A DNA stretch of 64,000 nucleotides, taken from NCBI RefSeq assembly GCF_030814435.1, contig NZ_JAUSUW010000005.1:310001-374000 (forward strand), read 5' to 3'. The notes beneath the pieces are model-generated. The model was not told the origin of the DNA, did no database searches, and worked only from the letters and a program-made list of their open reading frames with translations. Position numbers and translations under genes: made by a program. Positions 8,531 through 15,996 of the stretch are shown here, in pieces. The stretch's first letter is position 1, and each line of letters begins with the position of its first letter. Source of the stretch: Peteryoungia aggregata LMG 23059. GTDB lineage: Bacteria > Pseudomonadota > Alphaproteobacteria > Rhizobiales > Rhizobiaceae.

Positions 8531-9994
8531 TCACTGCGCTGATGCCCAGCAACCGATTCCCTTCTTCTTCAGGGCCTTGCACGCGTTGATCGCGTCTTTC
8601 TGCTCATCGAACCCGCCGAAGCGTGCGCGATAGATCTGTTGTGCGCCATCACCATAGGCGACGGTGAAGGGGGTGGCGGAACGCAATACCTTGCCGCCTT
8701 TTTCCTGGGCGTCGCGCAGGAGATCCATGGCCAGTTCCTTGTCCGGCGACGTGCCGATCTGCACGACCCAGCCGGACGCAGGCGTGGTCGATGCCGTGGT
8801 CAGCTGGTCGACATCAGGCGGGGTGGCCGAAGCAGCAGCAACGGACTGCGTCGTGTCTTCCGGCAGAACGGCCGCACCGCTGTCGGGCATATAGGCGGGG
8901 GCCGGTTGCGGTACCGGCACCGCATTTCCGGAAGCGGCGGCCGGTGCGACCGGACGCAGGGTTTCCAGTGCTGCGCTTGCGCCATTGGTCGTCGGTGCCG
9001 CTGCATAGGCCTGCGCGACACCGTTATAGCGCGGATCGGGCATCGGACCGGTTTGCGGAAGGGTCGGCATTGCGTCACCGACGGACGCGGTAGCCTGTGC
9101 CGGCGCGATCGAGGTGTCGTTCTTGGCGATGGTATTGCCGCCGCGCGTTGCCGAGGCTGCAGGCAGATAACGCTGCACGAGGCTGGTCATCTGTGCATTG
9201 CGACGGGCTCCGGAGGTGGCGCCGAGGACCACGGCGACGATCGAACGACCGCCTGCCTCGGCGGAAGTCGCGAGGTTGTAGCCGGCAGCGCGGGTGTAGC
9301 CCGTCTTGATTCCGTCTACGCCGCGAACCTGACCGAGCAATCTGTTGTGGTTGCCGATCGTCTGCTTGCCGAAGCGAAAGCTACGAGTGGAAAAATAGCC
9401 GTAATACTGCGGAAAATGCTGGCGCAGGGCGATGCTCAGGCGGGCCTGGTCGCGCGCCGTCGTCATCTGTGCGGTATTGGGAAGGCCGTGCGCATTGCGA
9501 TACGTCGTCTTCGTCATGCCGAGGCTGCGGGCTTTTGCTGTCATCATCTGCGCAAAGCGCTGCTCCGAGCCGCCGAGATACTCGGCTATTGCCGTCGCCG
9601 AATCATTGGCCGAGCGGGTGACCAGTGAGAGAATGGCTTGCTCGACAGTGATGCTGCGACCTGTACCGACGCCGAGCTTGGATGGCGGCTCTTTTGCGGC
9701 GTTGGCCGAGAAAGGTACCTTGCTGTTGAGCGAGACCTTGCCGGATTCCAGCGCTTCGAAGACCATGTAGAGCGTCATCATCTTGGTCAGCGAGGCGGGA
9801 TAACGCAGGCTGTCTGCATTCTCACTATAGAGAACCTTGCCGGTCTTGGCGTCGATGACGATCCCGGCATATTTCGGGTTGGCCTGGGCTGCGCTCACGG
9901 CAGCGACACTTGTCACGATGGCCGCAAACACTGCAAGCACGATCCGACGGAATGAGACGGCGAAGTTGAAGCTTCCCAGAACTGTGTGCACCAC
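8531..9994 (-). CDS. D-alanyl-D-alanine carboxypeptidase with C-terminal SPOR domain
   Basis: This is a periplasmic low-molecular-mass penicillin-binding protein (peptidase S11) that trims the terminal D-Ala of peptidoglycan stem peptides. After a signal peptide (about 1-38) come the SxxK motif at S68-K71 (SLTK), SAN in the TRSANDS segment and KTG in GIKTGYT. A Pro/Ala-rich linker spans about 285-400. The last 80 residues (ASGWVVQIGTS onward) are a SPOR domain, which binds denuded septal glycan, so action at division or polar sites is inferred. Length is 487 aa. Confidence 0.93.
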   Translation of the reverse strand: MVHTVLGSFNFAVSFRRIVLAVFAAIVTSVAAVSAAQANPKYAGIVIDAKTGKVLYSENADSLRYPASLTKMMTLYMVFEALESGKVSLNSKVPFSANAAKEPPSKLGVGTGRSITVEQAILSLVTRSANDSATAIAEYLGGSEQRFAQMMTAKARSLGMTKTTYRNAHGLPNTAQMTTARDQARLSIALRQHFPQYYGYFSTRSFRFGKQTIGNHNRLLGQVRGVDGIKTGYTRAAGYNLATSAEAGGRSIVAVVLGATSGARRNAQMTSLVQRYLPAASATRGGNTIAKNDTSIAPAQATASVGDAMPTLPQTGPMPDPRYNGVAQAYAAAPTTNGASAALETLRPVAPAAASGNAVPVPQPAPAYMPDSGAAVLPEDTTQSVAAASATPPDVDQLTTASTTPASGWVVQIGTSPDKELAMDLLRDAQEKGGKVLRSATPFTVAYGDGAQQIYRARFGGFDEQKDAINACKALKKKGIGCWASAQ

Positions 9995-10087
9995 GATACT
10001 CTTTAAATCTTACCATTGACGACCGGACGCTCTCCCCCAATCGCGACCATCTCCGTGGACCCTACGGAATTAGCCTTACCAAGAGGT

Positions 10088-10897
10088 TTATGATGAACGG
10101 TCTGTTGATGCTTTGGGTTGATTTTTAAGCGTTGTGACGGATGGCGTGGGGTGCGTGCGTGTCTCGACATAGCTGCGGACCGCAGTATCTATTGCCTGCC
10201 AGTCGCCGAGCAGTCGGCTTGAGAAGCGATAGAGCACGGTAAGGTCTTCCCCAACGTGGATGTCGCGTTGGCAGTCGCTGCTGGTTGCCTCTGAGGGGGG
10301 CGGTGGTAGCAGGCAGCGGATTGCATACGCTTCGCCATCCTGAAGTGTTCCAGTCAGGAGGTGCTCGCCATCATATCCTGTCCCGCTCTTGAACGCATGA
10401 AGGCTGAGGCCGGCCGGACCGGGAGCCGCATCGTCCTCCAGCAGGTGTCTGTAAATCGGCTCGACCCGCCCGGACATGTCTCTGGACATCGTGCTTTGGG
10501 ATATCTGCAGGAAGATCAGCGCGTTTGACTGGTTCAGGTCATCGAACCGGACCCGATCGGCTGATGTGTAGCCCGACATCTCCGGCCACAGCAGGTAGAG
10601 ATCGAGACGGTCGGCGCTGCCGCTCTGGCGTTGCTGTTCGAAGCGGATGGTGTTCGCAGGCACGAATAGTTGATCCCGGCCCACCGTGACCTCGACGATT
10701 TCGACACTTTCGCTGTGTCCGGCCAGTGAAAGACGTTCGCCATAGGCGCGCCCGAACCAGCTGATGGCGACGGAGGCTGCCGCCAGAAGGCATATGGATG
10801 CGGTCGCTATTATCAGAAAACGATTCGAGATCAGCGACGAGTGCTCTTCGTGTGGCTCCACCCTGTTTGCTGCGCCTCGCATCTCAGCCTCATCCAC
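10088..10897 (-). CDS. Membrane-anchored protein of unknown function with an upstream CtrA box
   Basis: The 269-residue product has a short cytoplasmic N-terminus, one membrane segment (about 27-48, FLIIATASICLLAAASVAIS) and a large exterior domain. The exterior domain contains a FVPANTIRFEQQ stretch and two cysteines (IRCLLPP, SDCQRD) that could form a disulfide. I recognise no family with certainty. A perfect TTAA-N7-TTAAC site lies 55 nt upstream, pointing to CtrA (cell-cycle) control. The 93-bp gap to the carboxypeptidase gene leaves co-transcription open. Confidence 0.75.
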   Translation of the reverse strand: MDEAEMRGAANRVEPHEEHSSLISNRFLIIATASICLLAAASVAISWFGRAYGERLSLAGHSESVEIVEVTVGRDQLFVPANTIRFEQQRQSGSADRLDLYLLWPEMSGYTSADRVRFDDLNQSNALIFLQISQSTMSRDMSGRVEPIYRHLLEDDAAPGPAGLSLHAFKSGTGYDGEHLLTGTLQDGEAYAIRCLLPPPPSEATSSDCQRDIHVGEDLTVLYRFSSRLLGDWQAIDTAVRSYVETRTHPTPSVTTLKNQPKASTDRSS

Positions 10898-10951
10898 TCG
10901 GAGCGGTCATCGTTGCGAGATGCCGCAACTCAAAGACTTCGGTGAGCGTGG

Positions 10952-10966
10952 TTAATATGCGGTTAA
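10952..10966 (-). promoter_or_regulatory. CtrA-type box (TTAA-N7-TTAAC)
   Basis: On the minus strand the sequence reads TTAACCGCATATTAACC, an exact match to the alphaproteobacterial CtrA consensus TTAA-N7-TTAAC. It points at the unknown membrane-protein gene that starts at 10897. The assignment comes from consensus matching and position only. Confidence 0.6.
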
Positions 10967-11004
10967 GTCAGTCTGGGCGTTGGTGCTGGCTTCTGAAAAA
11001 AAGA

Positions 11005-11034
11005 GAGCCGGTCCCGGTTGGACGGGACCGGCTC
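11005..11034. terminator. Intrinsic terminator of the C93 protease gene
   Basis: A perfect 12-bp stem (GAGCCGGTCCCG with CGGGACCGGCTC) encloses the loop GTTGGA. On the minus strand the hairpin is followed by TCTTTTTTT, so it ends transcription of the gene that stops at 11100. Confidence 0.88.
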
Positions 11035-11099
11035 GTTGGCTCCGGTCGGGGGACGGGTAGGCGGGGACAGACCGGGCCATAAAGTGGCGGTGGCGTGAC

Positions 11100-11708
11100 T
11101 TATTGGGACACGCTGCCGACGATGCCTGCGCGTCCGTCCTGGAGCTTCACCCAGCGACCGGGATTGCTTGAGGATTGACGCTTGAGGTAGGTGTATTCCG
11201 TCTCGGACCACAGCAGCACCTTGTTGCGCATGTTGTCGAGAATGAAGTCGCCGTGGTCGGTGCGCACCGTGAGCACGGCATGCCCTTCGCCGTTTGGCTG
11301 CAGCACCACGGTCATCAGGAGATCGGCGGGGTCAACGCCGCGGTCAACGAGCATCTTGCGCTTCAAGAGTGCGAAGTCCTCGCAATCGCCGACACTGCGC
11401 GGATAGGTCCACCGCTCCTCGACGCCGTAGATTTCCATATCGGTCAACGGTGTGATCGAGCTGTTGACGGTGTAATTGACGTCGAGCATCGCCTTCCAGA
11501 GGTCCTCGGTCAGCGCCATGGGGCCGCTGTCGGTCTGGCTGCCGGCGCACTCGCCGGAATAGGTCTGACAGAATTCGTAGTGGCCGATCGGCGGATTCGC
11601 CTTGCCGACGATCTGCATGTTGGCCGGCATCGCCGATACTTGAAAGGCCAGTGCGCCGGTGAGGGCGGCGGCCAGAGTTCCAATACCCAGATTTTTCTTT
11701 GTTGTCAT
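11100..11708 (-). CDS. Transglutaminase-like cysteine protease (peptidase C93, LapG-like fold)
   Basis: The 202-residue protein has an N-terminal signal-like segment (LGIGTLAAALTGALAFQVSA) and then a bacterial transglutaminase-like cysteine peptidase domain (PF06035 type). The predicted triad is C109 (VGDCEDFALLK), H143 (EGHAVLTV) and D158 (FILDN). The best-known relative, LapG, cleaves large surface adhesins under c-di-GMP control. No LapD-type partner is in the window, so the substrate is unknown. The start at 11708 has GGGAGA six bases upstream. The longer frame would disrupt the signal peptide. Confidence 0.88.
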   Translation of the reverse strand: MTTKKNLGIGTLAAALTGALAFQVSAMPANMQIVGKANPPIGHYEFCQTYSGECAGSQTDSGPMALTEDLWKAMLDVNYTVNSSITPLTDMEIYGVEERWTYPRSVGDCEDFALLKRKMLVDRGVDPADLLMTVVLQPNGEGHAVLTVRTDHGDFILDNMRNKVLLWSETEYTYLKRQSSSNPGRWVKLQDGRAGIVGSVSQ

Positions 11709-12137
11709 TGGTTGTCTCCCGGTAATGGAGATAGCAATGACAGAGAAAATTTGATGGGCTGCCAAGAATAGCGGTAAAATCAAAGGCTAAATCTATGAAA
11801 AAGAGAATCTATATTTAGATGCGTTTGATTTTTGTTTGATTCTATTTTGTAGAAAATGAGATGAAATTTTGAGTATAATTCTACCTATTTGACCCGCCGT
11901 CTTGGTTCCTGGCGCCGGAAACATGTTTTAAGTCAGAGCTTTACGCTGGTGCGTCCGTGTGCCGGGTTGGGGGTGCAGGCGCATCGGCTGGTGGCTTGCT
12001 GGCTATTGTGAATGCGGCATGCGCCAGCATTTCGGATCGAATGGCCGCTCTGGATGTGCCGAAGATAGACTTCGCTTCAATGTTTTTTTTCGAAGAAGTC
12101 TGTGCCGCTTTGGCACTTTTCACGATGGAGGACGTAG
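11709..12137. other. Long AT-rich intergenic region upstream of the C93 protease gene
   Basis: No convincing gene is visible in these 429 bases. From about 11770 to 11900 the sequence is strikingly AT-rich against a GC-rich background. It contains the near-palindrome ATCTATATTTAGAT (11807-11820) and a direct repeat GTTTGATT at 11823-11830 and 11834-11841, offset by one helical turn (11 bp). Short overlapping frames on both strands at 11941-12198 lack ribosome sites and conserved features. I read the region as a complex promoter for the minus-strand protease gene. Confidence 0.5.
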
Positions 12138-12170
12138 AAAAGGCGCCTCGCGGAGACCGCGGGCGCCTTT
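12138..12170. terminator. Terminator hairpin of the PilZ gene
   Basis: AAAGGCGCC-T-CGCGG pairs with CCGCGGGCGCCTTT around an AGA loop, giving 14 paired bases with one bulge. On the minus strand it is followed by TTTTC and lies just after the stop of the PilZ gene. T residues flank both sides, so it may work in both directions. Confidence 0.8.
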
Positions 12171-12194
12171 GTCGGAGTAGATGACTGGCTTGTC

Positions 12195-12842
12195 TCAAAG
12201 AAACTCGGTGAGTGCTTCCTTGGACTGCAGAGAGAGGAACTCGATCGCGACGCCTTCCATGAAGTGGCGGACCACGCGGCCGCGCATGTTGCCCAGGCGC
12301 ACGGCCGAGCCGATCGGCGGACGGATGTCGATGTCGACGGCTGCCCCAGAAAGTGAAAGGTCCATCAGGCGGCAGGGATAGACCTTGCCGTCTTCCAGTG
12401 TGAGATCGGTTCTCGTCTGTCGGGGTGTCAGGCGATCATGGCGACGGTCTTCCGGGAGGCCGAGCTCATGCTTGTTGGCAATCCAGGTCAGTTGGGCTGC
12501 GAGCTTCTCGCGCTTCCGCACCGTTGCGATGATCGAGATGACAAAGCCGTCTTCTGTGAGCTTGACGACTGTCCCTTCGATCCGTCCGAGATGGTCGATA
12601 TAGGCAATCACGCGTTCGTTCGGGCGGGGCATGCCGGCGCAGGCAAAGCGAACGTCACCCGGCGACATGTCGACAACCTTGCAGACATACTCTTCGTAGT
12701 TGGCGAGCATAAGTCGACCTTGCAGGCTGACGGCGACGCGCTGAAAGGCGCGCTGCTGTCCCGGCGAGGCGATCGTAGTGCTCTGGCTGGCCCGCGTCGA
12801 GTACATCATGGAGTATCTGTCTAATCCTCTATGGCTAAACAT
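12195..12842 (-). CDS. Protein with two PilZ domains (putative c-di-GMP receptor)
   Basis: This 215-residue soluble protein has two PilZ-like units. The second (about 130-210) has the full binding signature: RRHDR (RxxxR) and, about 35 residues on, DLSLSGAAV (D/NxSxxG). The first (about 30-105) has QRAFQR and DMSPGDVRF and looks degenerate. PilZ proteins bind cyclic di-GMP and alter motility, polysaccharide or adhesion. The first ATG (12842) and those at 12809/12806 are all possible, since no strong ribosome site decides between them. Confidence 0.87.
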   Translation of the reverse strand: MFSHRGLDRYSMMYSTRASQSTTIASPGQQRAFQRVAVSLQGRLMLANYEEYVCKVVDMSPGDVRFACAGMPRPNERVIAYIDHLGRIEGTVVKLTEDGFVISIIATVRKREKLAAQLTWIANKHELGLPEDRRHDRLTPRQTRTDLTLEDGKVYPCRLMDLSLSGAAVDIDIRPPIGSAVRLGNMRGRVVRHFMEGVAIEFLSLQSKEALTEFL

Positions 12843-12934
12843 TAGTCCGCGAGCCGTTAATATAGTGTTTGCTCTGGCTCTCGCTTTTTCAGGGTGGAAC
12901 GAGCCCGGGCCGCTGAATTAAGGTTAAGAAACGG

Positions 12935-13074
12935 TTTCAGTTGTGCGCTCCCGTCTGCCATGGCATTCGAGGCTCAGCACACGCGAAGGCAAGCCTTCGG
13001 CACCACCTCCAGTCGGCGCAATGATCCGCTCTGCGCCTGCAAGGCCACCCGCTTGTCCGGGCGGCCTTTTTTTT
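12935..13074 (+). ncRNA. Candidate structured small RNA or leader RNA ending in an intrinsic terminator
   Basis: Between the divergent PilZ and rhomboid genes lies a chain of perfect stems: TGTGC/GCACA (12942-12946 with 12977-12981), CGAAGG/CCTTCG around CAAG (12984-12999), and GGCGCA/TGCGCC (13015-13037). They end in a strong terminator, GGCCACCCG/CGGGCGGCC (13043-13066, one mismatch) plus eight T residues. No protein gene precedes this terminator on the plus strand. The transcript could be a free sRNA of about 140 nt or a terminated leader of the rhomboid gene. The 5' end is a guess, and I do not recognise a named family. Confidence 0.55.
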
Positions 13075-13121
13075 ATCTGCCAACTGCACTAACTGGTGGG
13101 ACAATCATGAAGGAGCCGTCG

Positions 13122-13904
13122 ATGCAGGATGAAGCGGATTTCCGGGGCGAGGGGCATCCGGCAGGTGAGCGCCGTGCGCCCGAGACGGCCAATGGTGGTC
13201 CGCCATCTGAGAACCCTCCGATCTTCAATATCCCGACCGGAATTCTCGCGGCTCTTGGCCTGATCTGCGGAATCTATGTGCTGCAGGACCTCTTCTTCTC
13301 TCCGGCGACCAATGAATGGATCGCCGTCGAGTTCGGGTTCTCGCCGATCCGCTATCTCTATCCCCTTGGAGATCAGTCCCTCGCATGGCTCTGGACGCCT
13401 GTCAGCTATTCCCTGCTGCATGGCAGTTTCGAGCATCTCGCTTTCAATTCCCTCTGGCTTGCCGCTTTCGGCACGCCTGTCTGCCGACGGATCGGTGAGG
13501 CTCGCTTCGTACTGTTCTGGCTCGTCTCGTCGGTCGCGGCGGCCACCCTCCATGCCGTGGTCAACTGGGGCGAGCCGTCTCTGATGGTCGGTGCCTCCGG
13601 TGTTATCTCCGCATTGATGGGTGCCGCTTGTCGATTCGCTTTCGGCGAACGCCGCCGCGGGATCGCTCGTCTGGCCGGCCGCGAACCGCCACTTCTTTCT
13701 GTCAGACAGGCTCTCGCCGATCGCACAGTGCGCGTCTTCATCATCGTCTGGTTCCTTGGCAACGTCGCAATTGCAGTCGGATTGCCAATGATGGGGGCCG
13801 ATTCGGCGTCGATTGCCTGGGACGCTCATATCGGCGGGTTTCTGCTCGGGTTCTTCTTCTTCGGTCTGTTCGACCGGCCCGGAATGCGCCGCACGGCGCC
13901 GTGA
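13122..13904 (+). CDS. Rhomboid family intramembrane serine protease
   Basis: The protein (260 aa from this start) has a soluble acidic N-terminus and about six membrane segments. The rhomboid dyad is S159 in VGASGVISALMG and H236 in AHIGGFLLG, and the preceding LLHGSFEHLAFNSLW (about 98-112) is the conserved HxxxHxxxN-like region. It cleaves membrane proteins within the bilayer, but the substrates are unknown. AAGGAG six bases before the ATG at 13122 decides this start, and an in-frame ATG at 13107 is an alternative. The gene begins 48 bp after a strong terminator. Confidence 0.93.
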   Translation: MQDEADFRGEGHPAGERRAPETANGGPPSENPPIFNIPTGILAALGLICGIYVLQDLFFSPATNEWIAVEFGFSPIRYLYPLGDQSLAWLWTPVSYSLLHGSFEHLAFNSLWLAAFGTPVCRRIGEARFVLFWLVSSVAAATLHAVVNWGEPSLMVGASGVISALMGAACRFAFGERRRGIARLAGREPPLLSVRQALADRTVRVFIIVWFLGNVAIAVGLPMMGADSASIAWDAHIGGFLLGFFFFGLFDRPGMRRTAP

Positions 13905-13930
13905 TCGACGGCTTATTGCATTCTCCTTGA

Positions 13931-13978
13931 ATAGAGGGCACCCTCTATGGGTGGCGATCCGAGGAGGGTCGGATCGCC
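13931..13978 (+). promoter_or_regulatory. Tandem perfect hairpins in the leader of the CBS-domain gene
   Basis: Two adjacent inverted repeats occur: ATAGAGGG/CCCTCTAT (13931-13948) and GGCGATCCGA/TCGGATCGCC (13953-13978) with the loop GGAGGG. No T-run follows, so simple termination of the rhomboid gene is not supported. The second loop displays a ribosome-site-like GGAGG 30 nt before the real one. A post-transcriptional role or a factor-dependent terminator are both possible. Confidence 0.5.
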
Positions 13979-14007
13979 CCCCGAGTGTTCTATGCGAGGA
14001 GGAACGC

Positions 14008-14442
14008 ATGCCTGCATCTGCACGAAGCATACTCGAGCAAAAGGGCCGCAACGTCATCACGATCAGTCCGACCGTGACGCTGGGCGAGGCAGCCCACGTC
14101 TTAGAGGAAAACAAGATCGGTGCCGTCGTGGTCGTCGGCATGGAAAGCCGCATCGTCGGCATCTTCACCGAACGTGACGTCGTTCGCGCCATCGGTACCG
14201 CCGGCAAGGATGCCTTCGACCAACCGGTCTCGGCCTTCATGACCGCCAACGTCTATCGGTGCCGGGAAGACACCAGCGTCAACGAACTGATGGAAATGAT
14301 GTCAAGCCGGCGCTTCCGCCACGTGCCCGTCGAGGACAATGGCAAGCTCTCCGGCATCATCTCGATCGGTGACGTGGTGAAATCCCGTATCCGGGAGATC
14401 GAACAGGAGGCCGAGCACATCAAGGCCTATATCGCTGGCTGA
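14008..14442 (+). CDS. CBS-domain pair protein
   Basis: The 144-residue protein is essentially two CBS motifs (about 8-64 and 75-131), each ending in the usual GIFTERDVVR or GIISIGDVVK helix, plus a charged C-terminal helix. Stand-alone CBS pairs bind adenine nucleotides and regulate partner enzymes or channels, and the partner here is unknown. GAGGAGG lies just upstream of the ATG at 14008. The longer open frame from 13813 is noncoding sequence running through the rhomboid gene end and leader. Confidence 0.92.
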   Translation: MPASARSILEQKGRNVITISPTVTLGEAAHVLEENKIGAVVVVGMESRIVGIFTERDVVRAIGTAGKDAFDQPVSAFMTANVYRCREDTSVNELMEMMSSRRFRHVPVEDNGKLSGIISIGDVVKSRIREIEQEAEHIKAYIAG

Positions 14443-14467
14443 GGTGCGCCCGAGCTAGGGCCTGAAT

Positions 14468-14491
14468 GATGGCGGCATGTGTGCCGCCATC
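14468..14491. terminator. Hairpin between convergent CBS and patatin genes
   Basis: A perfect 10-bp stem (GATGGCGGCA with TGCCGCCATC) encloses TGTG. It overlaps the stop codon of the minus-strand patatin gene and lies 26 bp after the CBS gene. No long T-run follows, so it is a probable bidirectional but weak or factor-assisted terminator. Confidence 0.55.
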
Positions 14492-15446
14492 AGCGGAGAA
14501 CCGCTTCCTGCATGCGGCGGATTTCCGCGACGCGCATCTTTGCCTCTTCGTAGCCACGCTCGATGGCCTCGCCAGCCCGGTGAAACTCCGAGAGGCCGAT
14601 GTCGTTCAGCCGCGGATGAAGCGCCAGATCCGGCGGATCCCCGGCGAGACGTGCCCGTGAAATGCGGTCCTGGATGATGTTGAAAGCCTGGACCATGACT
14701 GCGGTCAGTCCGAGCTTGTTGGGTGCGCGGGCTGTTTCGGCGCTCGCCTGATCCGGGGGCGAAGCCTTGTGCTTGACCACGGCGGACCGTCCGAAGACAT
14801 CGTAATGCAGGTTCACCGCCATCACGAGCGGCTGCTCATACGCACGGCAGACCGATACCGGCACGGGATTGACCAGCGCGCCGTCGATCAGCGTGCGGTT
14901 GTTGCAATGGATCGGCTCGAAGATCCCGGGCAGGGCATAGGATGCTCGAAGCGCCGTAATCAGGCTGCCGCCATCGATCCAGACCTCGTGGCCGCTGTTG
15001 AGCTCGGATGCGACGGCCACGAAGGGCTTGGGCAATTCCTCGACGGTCAGCCCCTCAAGATGCTCCTGCATCCGCTTGGTGAGCCGCATTCCGCCCAGCA
15101 GTCCGCCGCCTCCGATCGTCAGATCGAGCAGTGAGGCGATGCGGCGCATGGTCAGGGATCGGGCAAAGGCCTCCAGCTCGTCGAGCTTTCCTGCGAGATA
15201 GCACCCGCCGACGAGCGCGCCGATCGAGGTGCCGGCAATCATCCCGACTTCGATGCCTTCTTCGTCCAGCGCTCTGAGCACTCCGATATGTGCCCAGCCG
15301 CGTGCGGCTCCCCCGCCGAGCGCCAGGGCCACTTTGGCTTTCGCGCGCTTTTCAGGCAAAGCGGTTGTCGGCGCAGACCCGCCGCTATCCTTGGCAGGTT
15401 GCGCCGCTGTCGGACCCGTACCTGAAATCATGCTCCAGTTCAGCAT
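14490..15446 (-). CDS. Patatin-like phospholipase (RssA/NTE type)
   Basis: This 318-residue serine hydrolase has the patatin signature set: oxyanion glycine loop LALGGGAARGWAH (about 41-53), nucleophile S74 in GTSIG, and catalytic D188 in LIDGALVNP. The family cleaves acyl chains from phospholipids or related esters. The N-terminal 35 residues are low-complexity, with no clear signal peptide, so a cytoplasmic or membrane-associated place is likely. The natural substrate cannot be read from the sequence. Confidence 0.93.
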   Translation of the reverse strand: MLNWSMISGTGPTAAQPAKDSGGSAPTTALPEKRAKAKVALALGGGAARGWAHIGVLRALDEEGIEVGMIAGTSIGALVGGCYLAGKLDELEAFARSLTMRRIASLLDLTIGGGGLLGGMRLTKRMQEHLEGLTVEELPKPFVAVASELNSGHEVWIDGGSLITALRASYALPGIFEPIHCNNRTLIDGALVNPVPVSVCRAYEQPLVMAVNLHYDVFGRSAVVKHKASPPDQASAETARAPNKLGLTAVMVQAFNIIQDRISRARLAGDPPDLALHPRLNDIGLSEFHRAGEAIERGYEEAKMRVAEIRRMQEAVLR

Positions 15447-15527
15447 CTCCGCTACCCCACAAGCTGAACACTCCGGGTTTCATTAGGACACTGTCTGCTT
15501 ACGATTTCGTTATGCGTCACGACCCGG

Positions 15528-15980
15528 TCAATGACCGTAGACGTGATCCGGGTCGAAATGGCGGTGATCATCCGCAACGACCAGTACCGGTTTCCCGTTG
15601 ACCGTGTGCGCGGTCCGATAGAAGCAGGAGCGCCGGCCCGTATGGCAGGTCGCGTCGTGGCCCGCCACCTCGACCTTCAGCCAGATCGCGTCCTGGTCAC
15701 AGTCGACCCGGATTTCCTTGACCGTCTGGAGGTTCCCGGAGCTTTCGCCCTTCTTCCAGATCTTGGCGCGAGAGCGACTGAAGTAGTGGGCAATGCCACT
15801 TTCCAGAGTAAGCTCGATCGCCTCGGCATTCATGTGCGCGACCATGAGCAGCTCGCCATCACGTGCATCCGTCACCACCGCCGTAACCAGGCCGTGCTCG
15901 TCAAATTTGGGCGTGAAGGACAATCCTTCCTCAAGGATCTTTTTGTCCGAAGAGGGGGGGGCGAATACGGAACCGGTCAT
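15528..15980 (-). CDS. hisI: Phosphoribosyl-AMP cyclohydrolase HisI
   Basis: HisI opens the adenine ring of phosphoribosyl-AMP in the third step of histidine synthesis. The 150-residue protein carries the zinc cysteines C94 (DCDQD), C112 (TCHTG) and C119 (RRSCFYR) and the magnesium-binding aspartates of the DxDxD-like segment. The start at 15980 ([10 protein letters not shown]) fits the family. The longer frame overlaps folE. It is 16 bp downstream of folE and likely co-transcribed. Other his genes are not in the window. Confidence 0.95.
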   Translation of the reverse strand: MTGSVFAPPSSDKKILEEGLSFTPKFDEHGLVTAVVTDARDGELLMVAHMNAEAIELTLESGIAHYFSRSRAKIWKKGESSGNLQTVKEIRVDCDQDAIWLKVEVAGHDATCHTGRRSCFYRTAHTVNGKPVLVVADDHRHFDPDHVYGH

Positions 15981-15996
15981 GGGGAACTCGCGGGGC

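Noticed and set aside
11941-12198. Short open frames on both strands (up to 85 codons) between the C93 and PilZ genes
   Set aside because: They overlap a terminator hairpin, lack ribosome sites and contain no recognisable or compositional coding signal.
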